A DNA stretch of 18,571 bases from Bacillota bacterium (GTDB taxonomy: Bacteria > Bacillota > DTU065). Location of the stretch: NCBI GenBank assembly GCA_012842235.1, contig DUTE01000374.1, positions 1 through 18,571 on the forward strand. Reading direction: 5' to 3'. The notes beneath the pieces were generated by a model that saw only the letters and a program-made list of their open reading frames with translations, was not told the origin of the DNA and did no database searches. Positions within the stretch are counted from its first letter, which is position 1. Each line of letters starts with the position of its first letter. Both the position numbers and the translations under genes were made by a program. Of the stretch, positions 8,065 to 15,719 are shown one piece after another.

Positions 8065-9222
8065 CTAATACCATTGAATTTCGACTTTTTTGCCTAAACG
8101 CTCTAGCAAGTGCACTAATTCCCCAAAAGCCTGTATTCTATCGGGATAAGTTATAGCAGGTGCTAAAGCTTTATGAGCTGGATTTATCGCTGTGCCAATA
8201 TGCAAAAAAATCTCTTCACTTTGAATTAGTTCCTTGGCTAAAAGAGTTGCCCCATCGTCTTTAGGTTTTAGATTTTCTCCACCTAAAACCCCTTTTAGAC
8301 GCTCAATAGCTTTATTTATAGTTAAGATCCCTTCAGTAACGAGGTTTACACCCTCCATTTTGGCTGTTGGAGGAACAGATGGATCGCTATACTCTAGCTC
8401 TGTCTCTAAATTACGCTGAAGTTTTTTGGCAACCATATTTGCTGTTGCTCCTCCACAGATAACCTTTCGCCCCTCAAACGACTGAAAGGTCTTGCAGAGT
8501 TTTTCATCTTTTGCTTGATCTTTTGGTGGTCCAGATACAAGCATTAAGCTTCTTGGTTTTCTAGCCCTAATTGCTACTACGGTAGCATCATCACCTGGTT
8601 CTTCCGAATATAAAATCCTCGTCACTTCTAAAATCTCTTCCACCCACTCTTCAGGTTCATCGAGTGAGGGAAGCTGTTTTTGAACATATTTCATAAGTCC
8701 TTGCATACCCCATCCTAGTTCTAATATTGCTCCAACCCCAGCATGAGGTACCCCATCTGAAACAATGATTAATATATCCCCTTCGTCTATGCCAAACTGA
8801 TAATCTGACATCTCTTTGCCGCCGATAATATTTTTTTGGCCTTCTAAGATTATGGCCTGTTTTGATCTATGCTTTATTAATATTAACGGCGGAGCGTCAT
8901 CTTGGATAAACCTTACCTCATTTTTTTCATTAATATAGAGGATATTCAAAGTAGCGTAAGCTAAGCCACGAACTTTGCAGATAGGCAAAGTTTTATTTAT
9001 TGTTTCTACTGTCTCTTCAAGAGGTAAACCTCTTGAAAGAAGTTTCGCTGCCATTTTCACTGTCATTGTTGATAAGATACCAGCTTTTACCCCACTACCA
9101 AGTCCATCAGAGAGAACAACCATCATCTCGTCATTCTTTCTAACAATTTCTAGGCTATCACCGCAGATCTCTTCTCCTTGCTTAGCGAGACTACCTTGAG
9201 ATACATCTAACGCGAGTCGCAT
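8065..9222 (-). CDS. SpoIIE-family PP2C phosphatase with conserved C-terminal domain, hydrogenase-linked
   Basis: A 385-residue protein. Residues 1-225 form a SpoIIE/RsbU-type serine/threonine phosphatase. The metal-binding acids are present: CGDS (Asp22), LSDGLGSG (Asp39), VSDGVPHAG (Asp156) and GDDATV (Asp211-212), so it should be active. Residues 226-385 form a separate domain with 'LMLVSGPP', 'CGGATANMVAKKL' and a long helical end; I know of no function for it. There is no sensor domain or membrane segment, so its input must come from a partner, most plausibly the PAS hydrogenase encoded immediately before it. ATG 9222 is preferred, with GAGGAGGG upstream; it overlaps the hydrogenase gene by 16 bases. 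A longer in-frame start (9267) would overlap by 61 bases. Its phosphoprotein substrate (perhaps an anti-sigma antagonist) is not in the window. Confidence 0.9.
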   Translation of the reverse strand: MRLALDVSQGSLAKQGEEICGDSLEIVRKNDEMMVVLSDGLGSGVKAGILSTMTVKMAAKLLSRGLPLEETVETINKTLPICKVRGLAYATLNILYINEKNEVRFIQDDAPPLILIKHRSKQAIILEGQKNIIGGKEMSDYQFGIDEGDILIIVSDGVPHAGVGAILELGWGMQGLMKYVQKQLPSLDEPEEWVEEILEVTRILYSEEPGDDATVVAIRARKPRSLMLVSGPPKDQAKDEKLCKTFQSFEGRKVICGGATANMVAKKLQRNLETELEYSDPSVPPTAKMEGVNLVTEGILTINKAIERLKGVLGGENLKPKDDGATLLAKELIQSEEIFLHIGTAINPAHKALAPAITYPDRIQAFGELVHLLERLGKKVEIQWY

Positions 9223-10898
9223 TGAGACTGCTCCCTCCTCTTTTTTACAAGGGAGATTACTTCCCAAAGTGTAGCTTTTGTCTCGGCAGTTGTTTCACCT
9301 AAAAGACCTGCTATCTCTTGTGCAACTCTCATATTTTCTTCGATAACCTTAGTAGCTTTCTCTAGTGTAGCTTGAGATATCATATCTAATTCTGCTTCAG
9401 CCCTTACTTCTTCAGATATATCTCTCATGATACCAACAACTAAATCATACTCGGGTAATGGAATGATGTTTTTTTCCACATTTATGTGATATTCACTATA
9501 AATAACGCGCTTATTGAGAATCGATTGATTTGTTCTTGCGACATATTCAAAATCACTAGGATCTATAAAAAGACTAAGGGGTAAGCCCTTAATAAACTTT
9601 TTCCCTTGTGAGAACCATTCCATCGCTGTAGGATTGAATTCTTGAATAAGCATATCTCTATCGACAACAATAATACCATTTGGTGTGGAATTTACCACTA
9701 AATTAGCAAAAGAGCGGAATTTCTCTTTCATATAAGGAACACACATTTCAACCTCTGCTTGGCCTTTACAAACTGCAATTGCCTTTTCACGGCAGCTTTT
9801 GTAACCACAACCACCACAATTTGTTTCGTCTTCTGGTGTGTTTTTACCAATTTGTTTGAGAACAGCTCGTATCTCCTCTTCTGTAGGTTCATGTGTTTCT
9901 ACAGTTTTGTTCTCATAACTACGAGGTTTGGGAAACTCTTTTTGATAAGGTACAGACTCTTTAAGATAGCTTTGTATCTGTTCTCTTCTGCTCCATACAT
10001 TAGTTTTCTCTGACACCATACCTGCACCCATAAGACAGCCGCCTTCACAGGCCATAGCTTCTACAAACTTAATACCATTACCACCGTTTTTTAAGTAATT
10101 AAATAGTTCAATTAAAGCTTCTAAACCTGAGACTTCTACAACACCTTTGTCTTTTTCTATTTTTGCCGCTTGTAGTACTCCTCCACTTAGCGGGAACAAT
10201 CCACCATCGATAATTCCATCAATTGGCTGACTATACTCTGGTTTGTAGTTATCTTTATGCATTTTCTCAAACAGAGAAGAAAAAGTTAATACTCCACTAA
10301 TTAACCCTGCTTTTTTATAGTCTTCGGCCTCTTGTATCTTTGCAGGACAAGGGCCTAAGAAAAACACCTTAGCATTGAAAAACTCTTTTTTTAACATACG
10401 AGCATGAGTTACCATAGGGGATTCTATTGGTGCTAGATACTTAATAAGCTCAGGATAATGTTTTTCAATAAGATTAACAACTGCAGGACAACATGAAGAG
10501 ATAGTTACACTAGAACTATTGTCATACAGCTCCTTGTAGCGATGAGCAACTTGTACAGCACCTTCTGCTGTATGTCTAATAGTGCTTACACCTAAAGCTC
10601 TTAAATAACCAAAAACTTCATCAGGGCTATAGTCTCCTATACCACAGCCGATCGATGGTGCTACACTAACAACTACTGGCTCACCTAACTTGAGTGCATT
10701 AAAAAACATGTTCACATCATCGACTATTCTTTTTGCCCCTTGAGGACAACTTGTTACACATCTGCCACAAAGCACACAGATATTATCAAGAACTTTAGCT
10801 TGACCTGCTGATAAAGCGATGGCTTTTAGGGCACATTCTCTAACACATCTATAGCAGTCCTGGCAACGGGCTTCACTAGTTTGAATGATTTCTTTCAT
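9207..10898 (-). CDS. Sensory-type [FeFe] hydrogenase with FeS and PAS domains (HydS-like)
   Basis: A 563-residue protein. Residues 1-60 hold two [4Fe-4S] ferredoxin motifs (Cys12/15/18/22 and Cys41/44/47/51). Residues 75-320 are the H-cluster domain, with SSCCPAV (Cys136, Cys137), GPCPAKIQE (Cys184, Lys187, Glu190) and MACEGGCLMGAG (Cys284, Cys288). An extra FeS motif follows (about 360-390, CGGCGYKSC then two more Cys), of the PF04060 type. A PAS domain (about 400-510) and a terminal coiled segment complete it. This order matches sensory (group C) [FeFe] hydrogenases, thought to sense H2 or redox state and pass a signal. There is no kinase or cyclase at the C-terminus, so output is probably by contact with the phosphatase whose gene overlaps this one. 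AAGGTGA precedes ATG 10898. Confidence 0.92.
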   Translation of the reverse strand: MKEIIQTSEARCQDCYRCVRECALKAIALSAGQAKVLDNICVLCGRCVTSCPQGAKRIVDDVNMFFNALKLGEPVVVSVAPSIGCGIGDYSPDEVFGYLRALGVSTIRHTAEGAVQVAHRYKELYDNSSSVTISSCCPAVVNLIEKHYPELIKYLAPIESPMVTHARMLKKEFFNAKVFFLGPCPAKIQEAEDYKKAGLISGVLTFSSLFEKMHKDNYKPEYSQPIDGIIDGGLFPLSGGVLQAAKIEKDKGVVEVSGLEALIELFNYLKNGGNGIKFVEAMACEGGCLMGAGMVSEKTNVWSRREQIQSYLKESVPYQKEFPKPRSYENKTVETHEPTEEEIRAVLKQIGKNTPEDETNCGGCGYKSCREKAIAVCKGQAEVEMCVPYMKEKFRSFANLVVNSTPNGIIVVDRDMLIQEFNPTAMEWFSQGKKFIKGLPLSLFIDPSDFEYVARTNQSILNKRVIYSEYHINVEKNIIPLPEYDLVVGIMRDISEEVRAEAELDMISQATLEKATKVIEENMRVAQEIAGLLGETTAETKATLWEVISLVKKRREQSQCDSR

Positions 10899-10908
10899 CT
10901 ATTTCACC

Positions 10909-11139
10909 TTACAAATATTCAAGTAATATTTTCTCTATATTTTCAGGAGAGACATTGAGAACCTCTTCACCGTCAATAGACATAGAGACCCCATTTCGAC
11001 AATTGCCACGGCAAAAAGATGCTTTTAAAAAAACTTCTTTTTCAAGACCTTTTTCTTCAATAAAAGCCCTTATCTTCTCCTGCACTTCTTTTGAACCTTT
11101 GAGATGGCAACCACTGCCAATGCATATAACAATTTCCAT
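10909..11139 (-). CDS. Thioredoxin-like [2Fe-2S] ferredoxin
   Basis: A 76-residue protein with a thioredoxin-like [2Fe-2S] fold: Cys6 and Cys11 in 'CIGSGCHLKGS', then Cys43 and Cys47 in 'FCRGNCRNG'. It is the first gene of the six-gene hydrogenase operon; ten bases separate its stop from the sensory hydrogenase start. Its likely role is electron transfer to or from that hydrogenase. The ribosome site AGGAGGG is seven bases before ATG 11139. It is related in fold to, but clearly diverged from, the second small ferredoxin at 7811-8053. Confidence 0.9.
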   Translation of the reverse strand: MEIVICIGSGCHLKGSKEVQEKIRAFIEEKGLEKEVFLKASFCRGNCRNGVSMSIDGEEVLNVSPENIEKILLEYL

Positions 11140-11172
11140 TGGCCCGCCCTCCTAGTTATTTCTCTGACGACA

Positions 11173-11190
11173 TTGTTAACTTCTTGACGA
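11173..11190. promoter_or_regulatory. Putative Rex operator of the hydrogenase operon
   Basis: TTGTTAACTTCTTGACGA matches the clostridial Rex consensus TTGTTAA-N4-TTAACAA: the first half is exact and the second 5 of 7. It lies 34 bases upstream of the first operon gene, where binding would block transcription or elongation. The Rex gene is the last cistron of the same operon. Confidence 0.65.
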
Positions 11191-11245
11191 TTTAAGTTTA
11201 ACATATATTGCAACATAAATCTAGCTCTTTAAAATGAAACTAATA

Positions 11246-11274
11246 CCAAAAAAAGGAGCATTGATGCTCCTTAA
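11246..11274 (-). terminator. Terminator of the EetAB-like operon
   Basis: Minus-strand stem AAGGAGCA / TGCTCCTT with a four-base loop, followed by a run of seven T. It begins only a few bases after the stop of the NusG-II-domain gene at 11276. Confidence 0.88.
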
Positions 11275-11275
11275 T

Positions 11276-11662
11276 TTAATTACCAGTTGTTTTACCATCT
11301 TCAATTAATACCATCATTGCATTAGGTAAACAAGCACTAAAATCATTTACCTGCGAAAGCCACCCAAACTGTACACATACCTGATCCGGACAGGGAGAAG
11401 ACAAAACCCTAACTCTTAGTCCATCTACTTCTACAACAGTTACTCCTAAAGGACCTTCAAAATTATATCTTTGCTTATTTCCTTCTTGTAAAGGGAGGGT
11501 TTTTACAAGTTTTCTTCCTGCCATTGTTAAGGAATATACACAAGCATATAATCTTTCTTCAGTTTTTCGGCTGTCTAAAAGTAATTTACCACCAATTAAA
11601 AGACTGAGCCCAACTATAATTAGAACAATAGCCATAATCACATTCGTGTTTTTCTTTTTCAC
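11276..11662 (-). CDS. NusG domain II-containing membrane-anchored protein (EetA-like)
   Basis: About 128 residues. One N-terminal membrane helix (about 8-30) anchors an extracytoplasmic NusG-domain-II fold (40-128). The family signature is present: 'LSSPCPDQVCVQFGWLS' with Cys91 and Cys96, then 'ACLPN' with Cys111. Such proteins are commonly encoded beside Gx-transporter proteins, and as I recall this pair is EetA/EetB in flavin-based extracellular electron transfer loci of Listeria and lactobacilli. The biochemical role of EetA is not established. It lies 33 bases after the EetB-like gene and is closed by a terminator. GTG 11662 is eight bases after AGGAG; a TTG one codon earlier (11665) is also possible. 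The EET link is inference. Confidence 0.85.
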   Translation of the reverse strand: MKKKNTNVIMAIVLIIVGLSLLIGGKLLLDSRKTEERLYACVYSLTMAGRKLVKTLPLQEGNKQRYNFEGPLGVTVVEVDGLRVRVLSSPCPDQVCVQFGWLSQVNDFSACLPNAMMVLIEDGKTTGN

Positions 11663-11695
11663 CAAACCAACTCCTATAGCTACTGGAAATATCGT

Positions 11696-12232
11696 TTAAT
11701 CTCTACTTTTCTGCTCTGCACAAAAAGCAGCCGGTAAAATAGCCATAACTTTATCACAAACAAGCCCTATAAAAACCCCTGTAAGAGTTGAGAGGCCTAA
11801 TAACAAAGGAAGGTAATACAAAAGGCCACTATGTTTAATTAGATACGAAGCAATTGTTAGCTGAGTGATACTATGGGTTATTGCCCCAATAACACTTACA
11901 AAAATATTATTAGTGCCTAATTTTTTTAATTTAGAAATTAAGCCCATTGCTAGAGCACTCATAATTGCACCACCAAAGCTCATAAAAAAAGCCGGACCAA
12001 AAAGACTGCCCCCAAAAAGACCACCAATTAGACTTCTTGCCATACTTATACCTATAGCTGGCCAAAAGCCCAAGGTTCTTAGACCAATAAGGGTTGCTGT
12101 GTTGGCTAAACCAAGCTTTGCCCCTGGCACAGGTAGTGGTGGAAAAAGTCCCTCTATTACATGGAGAATACTAGCTATACCGATTAGAACAGCCATAAAA
12201 ACCTGGTTTCTTAATCTGTTTTTATTTGTCAT
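11696..12232 (-). CDS. Gx transporter family membrane protein (EetB-like)
   Basis: A 178-residue integral membrane protein with five or six helices and the family signature 'PPLPVPGAKLGLANTATL' near residue 30. A glycine-rich stretch ('SLIGGLFGGSLFGPAFF') follows. It is often annotated as heptaprenyl diphosphate synthase component I, but its sequence resembles ECF-type S components rather than an enzyme. Together with the NusG-II protein downstream it forms a pair like EetB/EetA. The ATG at 12232 is chosen because AGGTG lies six bases upstream; an in-frame GTG at 12241 overlaps that ribosome site and is unlikely. No ApbE/FmnB, PplA or Ndh2 homologue is in the window, so any electron-transfer role is unsupported by neighbours here. 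Confidence 0.87.
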   Translation of the reverse strand: MTNKNRLRNQVFMAVLIGIASILHVIEGLFPPLPVPGAKLGLANTATLIGLRTLGFWPAIGISMARSLIGGLFGGSLFGPAFFMSFGGAIMSALAMGLISKLKKLGTNNIFVSVIGAITHSITQLTIASYLIKHSGLLYYLPLLLGLSTLTGVFIGLVCDKVMAILPAAFCAEQKSRD

Positions 12233-12395
12233 ATATAACACCTATCTAACAATCTTAAAATTGTAATTCAAAACAGGTTAGCAAAGCCAATGTATCTTCT
12301 TGACGAATTTAGATACAAACTTTTTGATCTATGAAATATAATACCATTAGCATATAGCGCAAACAAGTTTAAATACCCCTTTAGATCTTTCCATG

Positions 12396-12424
12396 AAAAA
12401 AGGCTCTCGCTTAAGCGAGAGCCT
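12396..12424 (-). terminator. Terminator of the LamG-like gene
   Basis: Perfect ten-pair stem AGGCTCTCGC / GCGAGAGCCT with TTAA loop at 12401-12424, followed on the minus strand by TTTTT. It lies 12 bases after the stop of the secreted LamG-like gene. Confidence 0.92.
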
Positions 12425-12436
12425 AAATAGTTTTTC

Positions 12437-13066
12437 TTACTTCTTATACCAAACCTTAACATAATCATAGGAAGCTTGAGTTTGGTTGGTTCTTAGAGAG
12501 ATAAATTGACCATCAAATATCGGCTCATCATCTGTCCAGTCAATAACTAAGTCACCATTTAAGAATACTTTGATATTGCCAGTTAGAGTGTTGTACTCTG
12601 TTCTTACTACAACAGTTTGCCCCACAATGGCTGGAAAACCAGGCACTTGCATAACTGCAGTAATGGCACCACCTGAACAACGATAAAGTTGCATTTCGTT
12701 TAAGTCTTGGAAGATTAAGTAGGAATCTCCACGATTAGGAGCATCTGGTTCACTACACATAATATGCATACCTGCTGCAGGAGCCCACATGCCACCTTTA
12801 ATATCGTAGGTTACTTTATACTCATAGATCCATGTGCCATCGCCAACTTGGTCAAGCTCTTGGAAGATGTTTGTGTTACCATCATTAGTATCAAAGTTGA
12901 CCATGTGTTCGCCATCTGTTTCCCACTCACCATTTACAGGTTCCCAAAAAACATCCTTTTTGTCGGTTTTGTTAAAGTTTGCTTCATAGACAAGAGTCTC
13001 TGCAGCAAATACTGATACTGTCAAAACCAACATTACAAGAAGAACGGCCATAAAACGTTTGTTCAT
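12437..13066 (-). CDS. Secreted LamG/concanavalin-like protein (DUF1080-like fold)
   Basis: A 209-residue secreted protein. The signal peptide covers residues 1-21 (cleavage after VFA-A). The mature part (22-209) is a single beta-sandwich of the LamG/3-keto-disaccharide-hydrolase-like type: 'YEANFNKTD', 'WEPVNGEWETDGEHMVNF', 'YEYKVTYDI', 'YLIFQD', 'VVRTEYNTLTGNIKVFLNGDLVIDW', and the closing strand 'YDYVKVWYK'. Such stand-alone domains bind or act on glycans at the cell surface; no catalytic residues can be assigned. GGGGAGGA precedes ATG 13066. It is closed by its own terminator, and upstream lies a cre-like operator (13169-13186), so it is probably under carbon control. No cell-wall anchor is present. 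Confidence 0.82.
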   Translation of the reverse strand: MNKRFMAVLLVMLVLTVSVFAAETLVYEANFNKTDKKDVFWEPVNGEWETDGEHMVNFDTNDGNTNIFQELDQVGDGTWIYEYKVTYDIKGGMWAPAAGMHIMCSEPDAPNRGDSYLIFQDLNEMQLYRCSGGAITAVMQVPGFPAIVGQTVVVRTEYNTLTGNIKVFLNGDLVIDWTDDEPIFDGQFISLRTNQTQASYDYVKVWYKK

Positions 13067-13168
13067 TATTGGTTCCTCCCCTTAAGGTTTTTTTGCCCTG
13101 AAAATTGATCCGCATTTTTTTCTTACGAACCAACTCTCATGGATAATTTCTACATGATCTTTACAAAT

Positions 13169-13186
13169 CCTGCAATCGTTTACAGG
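13169..13186. promoter_or_regulatory. cre-like LacI/CcpA-family operator
   Basis: CCTGCAATCGTTTACAGG is an 18-base palindrome, symmetric at 14 positions, with the central CG of LacI-family operators. The core TGCAATCGTTTACA fits the cre consensus TGNAANCGNWNNCW on both strands. It lies about 103 bases upstream of the LamG-like gene start. Whether CcpA or a dedicated LacI-type regulator binds it cannot be told. Confidence 0.6.
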
Positions 13187-13244
13187 CAATCTACGGTTAT
13201 AGTATATTTGTTTTCTCTAACCATTATTCTTAACTTTTTGCAAC

Positions 13245-14936
13245 TTATATAACTTTAACCATCTTAAGACCATCTTTATTATTTAATATCTCCTTATCAA
13301 TTAAAGCCAAAGTAGCATCTACAACCTTAGGCGAAAACTGTAACCCTCGATTTTTTACAAGCTCTTCTTTTGCTTGTTCTATAGTCATTTTCGAACGATA
13401 GACCCTATCTGTAGTCATAGCATCAAAAGCATCTGCTACTCCTAATATCTGTGCTATTAAAGAGATCTCTTCTCCTTTTAGACCATCGGGATAGCCTTTG
13501 CCATCGTAACGCTCATGGTGAGAGCGGATATGAGGTGCAAGGTCTTTAAATGGACCGGTTGATAAAATCTCTACAGCTATTGCTGGATGTCTTTTTATTT
13601 TTTCCCACTCTGCATCGGTAAGAGCCCCAGGCTTATTTAAAATAGCTCCAGGAACACCAATTTTACCTATATCATGCAAAAGTCCAGCAATACGTATCTG
13701 TTCTACCTGGTCGTCATCAAGATCCATCTCTTTTGCTATTAAAACAGCATACTCTGCTACCCGTTGGGAGTGACCCCCTGTATATTTATCACGAAATTCA
13801 ATTGCCTTAGACAAAGATTCAATGCCAGAAATAAAATCTTTTTCTCTCTCATCTAACATATCGACAAATCTTTGCACCATGGTATTAAAATCACGTGCAA
13901 TCTCTAAAAATTCTTCGACCTCTTGATTCTCATCCATTAATGCTATTGTTTCTTGATCAGTTATAGAACGAAAGGCTGCATGGAGATTGGCTAGGGGATT
14001 AAATATCAAACGCTTGAACCAGGGTGCTAAGGCGAACATAAAAAAGATCATTAGCAAAACGCCTAAAAAGGATATAACTAACCGATCTTGCCAATGTTTT
14101 CTAATCTGTTCTTGTGGTTTTTCTACTATGACATGCCAATTATATAGGGGGATTTTGTGGTATGCTGATAAAAACTGACTTCCTTCTTCTTCAATCCACT
14201 CTGGAGTAAATTGGTTTATGCCCTTTGCTAATAGTGCATTTAATTGAAAAGTATCTTCCTTTAAGCTATCTCTAGCAAACAGATTATAACCTTGCTCATC
14301 AGCAATAATTACAGGATAATTGATAGTATCTAATAAAAGATCACCTATATAATCGAGTTTAATATAACCAAGTAACACATTAGACATATTACCTTCATTA
14401 AACATTGGTATTGCTAAGCATACATGGTCTCGATTGTACTTTGGTTCTAAAATGTTTGTTATAACCTTAACTTCTGGTTTATCTAACATCTCTTTAAACC
14501 ACTGTAGCTGGTGATATTCTATTCCCACTTGAGATGAAGGATAACTTACAGTTGTTTTCCCTCTAGTGTTTAACAAGCGCCACTCACTAAAACCCATGTC
14601 TGCTGTTAAAAATTGTTTAAACAGACTAACAACATCTTCGTAAGACCTGTCAGTATCAGGCATTGGCCTTTCTTCAAGAAGATTTGCAAGTGTTCTAGCT
14701 TTGTTTTCGTGATTTTCAAAGTATGTTTCCACTAAAGTTGATGCAGAACGCAAAGATCTCATCAGATCTTTTTCTTCGAGATTTTCTAAGGCCCATGCAG
14801 AACTGACTGTCTGGTACATCCCTAAAAGTGCCGCAGGAATAATCGCCACAAAAAGAAAACCCAAAACGAAAAATTGCCTTAAAGTTAGATTAGATCTTTT
14901 CTTTGTTTTCTTCACAACAAGGCCACTTCCCCTCAT
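13245..14936 (-). CDS. Membrane HD-GYP c-di-GMP phosphodiesterase with extracytoplasmic sensor
   Basis: A 563-residue protein. After a basic cytoplasmic start, a membrane helix (about 23-45) leads to an extracytoplasmic Cache-like sensor (about 50-280, with 'FSEWRLLNTRGKTTVSYPSS'). A second helix (about 285-308) and a HAMP-like linker follow, then the HD-GYP domain (about 365-555). Its key residues are intact: His389, LLHDIGK (His421, Asp422), RHP, HHERYDGKGYPDG (His473-His474) and GVADAFDAMT. It should hydrolyse c-di-GMP in response to an outside ligand. No terminator is seen before the LamG-like gene, so read-through is possible. ATG 14936 has no clear ribosome site; GTG 14915 lies 13 bases after GAGGGG and is an alternative start. 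Confidence 0.93.
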   Translation of the reverse strand: MRGSGLVVKKTKKRSNLTLRQFFVLGFLFVAIIPAALLGMYQTVSSAWALENLEEKDLMRSLRSASTLVETYFENHENKARTLANLLEERPMPDTDRSYEDVVSLFKQFLTADMGFSEWRLLNTRGKTTVSYPSSQVGIEYHQLQWFKEMLDKPEVKVITNILEPKYNRDHVCLAIPMFNEGNMSNVLLGYIKLDYIGDLLLDTINYPVIIADEQGYNLFARDSLKEDTFQLNALLAKGINQFTPEWIEEEGSQFLSAYHKIPLYNWHVIVEKPQEQIRKHWQDRLVISFLGVLLMIFFMFALAPWFKRLIFNPLANLHAAFRSITDQETIALMDENQEVEEFLEIARDFNTMVQRFVDMLDEREKDFISGIESLSKAIEFRDKYTGGHSQRVAEYAVLIAKEMDLDDDQVEQIRIAGLLHDIGKIGVPGAILNKPGALTDAEWEKIKRHPAIAVEILSTGPFKDLAPHIRSHHERYDGKGYPDGLKGEEISLIAQILGVADAFDAMTTDRVYRSKMTIEQAKEELVKNRGLQFSPKVVDATLALIDKEILNNKDGLKMVKVI

Positions 14937-15185
14937 TTGCGAACTTAGCTACCCACGCTACCGACAAAAAAGTATTTCTATATATCTCGTGTCTGCATCA
15001 AAAAATAACTCTTTCTTACTTTTTTTAGAAAGAAGCACCTTTTCAAGATTTTTCAAATCGTTTTGATCGTCTTTGATTGCTATGCTCTATACAAAATTTC
15101 TTTATCCAAGGATTCTTTCCTTTTTTATTAATGCTTGTAAAGCTAGAAGCAACTACAAAATTATACCTTTTAAAGGAGTGGTTAT

Positions 15186-15719
15186 ATGCTTTGGCAGCTA
15201 TTTATTAGTTGTTTCAGAGTAGGTGCTTTCACTATTGGTGGTGGCTACGCTATGTTGCCTGTGATGAAAAACATATTTGTTAACGAAAAAAAATGGGTCT
15301 CCGATGAAGAGTTTGTCGATATGATTTCGGTAATCCAGATCGTACCAGGGGCCATTGCTATTAACGCAAGCATCTATCTAGGACACAAACTCTCGGGAAT
15401 TCCCGGTGCTATCGCTGCAGCTTTAGGTTCGGCTTTACCTTCTTTTTTGATAATTTTACTTATTGCTAGTTCTTTAGCTGGTTGGTATCAATCACCTTAT
15501 GTAATGAACTTTTTTAGTGGCATTCGGCCTGCAGTAGTTGGTCTTATTTTAGTCGCTGGCATTAAGCTAGGTAGAGATATTCTCCAGTCAAAACTCGCAC
15601 TTATCTTGACCTTTATCTTTGGGGTTTTTACACTTTGGCTAAAGATACATCCTGCTTTATTAATAATTCTTGGTGCTTTGTTAGGGATTGTTTTAGGTAA
15701 AGGAGGTAAAGAAATATGA
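15186..15719 (+). CDS. Short-chain ChrA-type transporter, first subunit
   Basis: A 177-residue membrane protein of the chromate transporter (CHR) family, half the length of the two-domain ChrA. It carries 'FTIGGGYAMLPVM' near residue 18, 'IVPGAIAINASIYLG' and 'GIRPAVVGLI', and about five or six helices. In the family, paired short-chain proteins together form a functional exporter; the true substrate may not be chromate. AAGGAG lies nine bases before ATG 15186. The TGA overlaps the ATG of the second subunit (ATGA, 15716-15719), so the two are translationally coupled. Confidence 0.92.
   Translation: MLWQLFISCFRVGAFTIGGGYAMLPVMKNIFVNEKKWVSDEEFVDMISVIQIVPGAIAINASIYLGHKLSGIPGAIAAALGSALPSFLIILLIASSLAGWYQSPYVMNFFSGIRPAVVGLILVAGIKLGRDILQSKLALILTFIFGVFTLWLKIHPALLIILGALLGIVLGKGGKEI

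Noticed and set aside
11865..12266. A 133-codon plus-strand open frame.
   Set aside because: It lies antisense within the Gx-transporter gene, has no ribosome site and its composition is an echo of the membrane protein on the other strand.
12268..12468. A 66-codon minus-strand open frame.
   Set aside because: It overlaps the LamG-like gene end, runs through that gene's terminator hairpin and has no ribosome site or recognisable sequence.
15130..15170. TTGTAA plus TTATAC as the promoter of the chrA pair.
   Set aside because: The spacing is about 20 bases and the boxes are weak, so I would not mark it.
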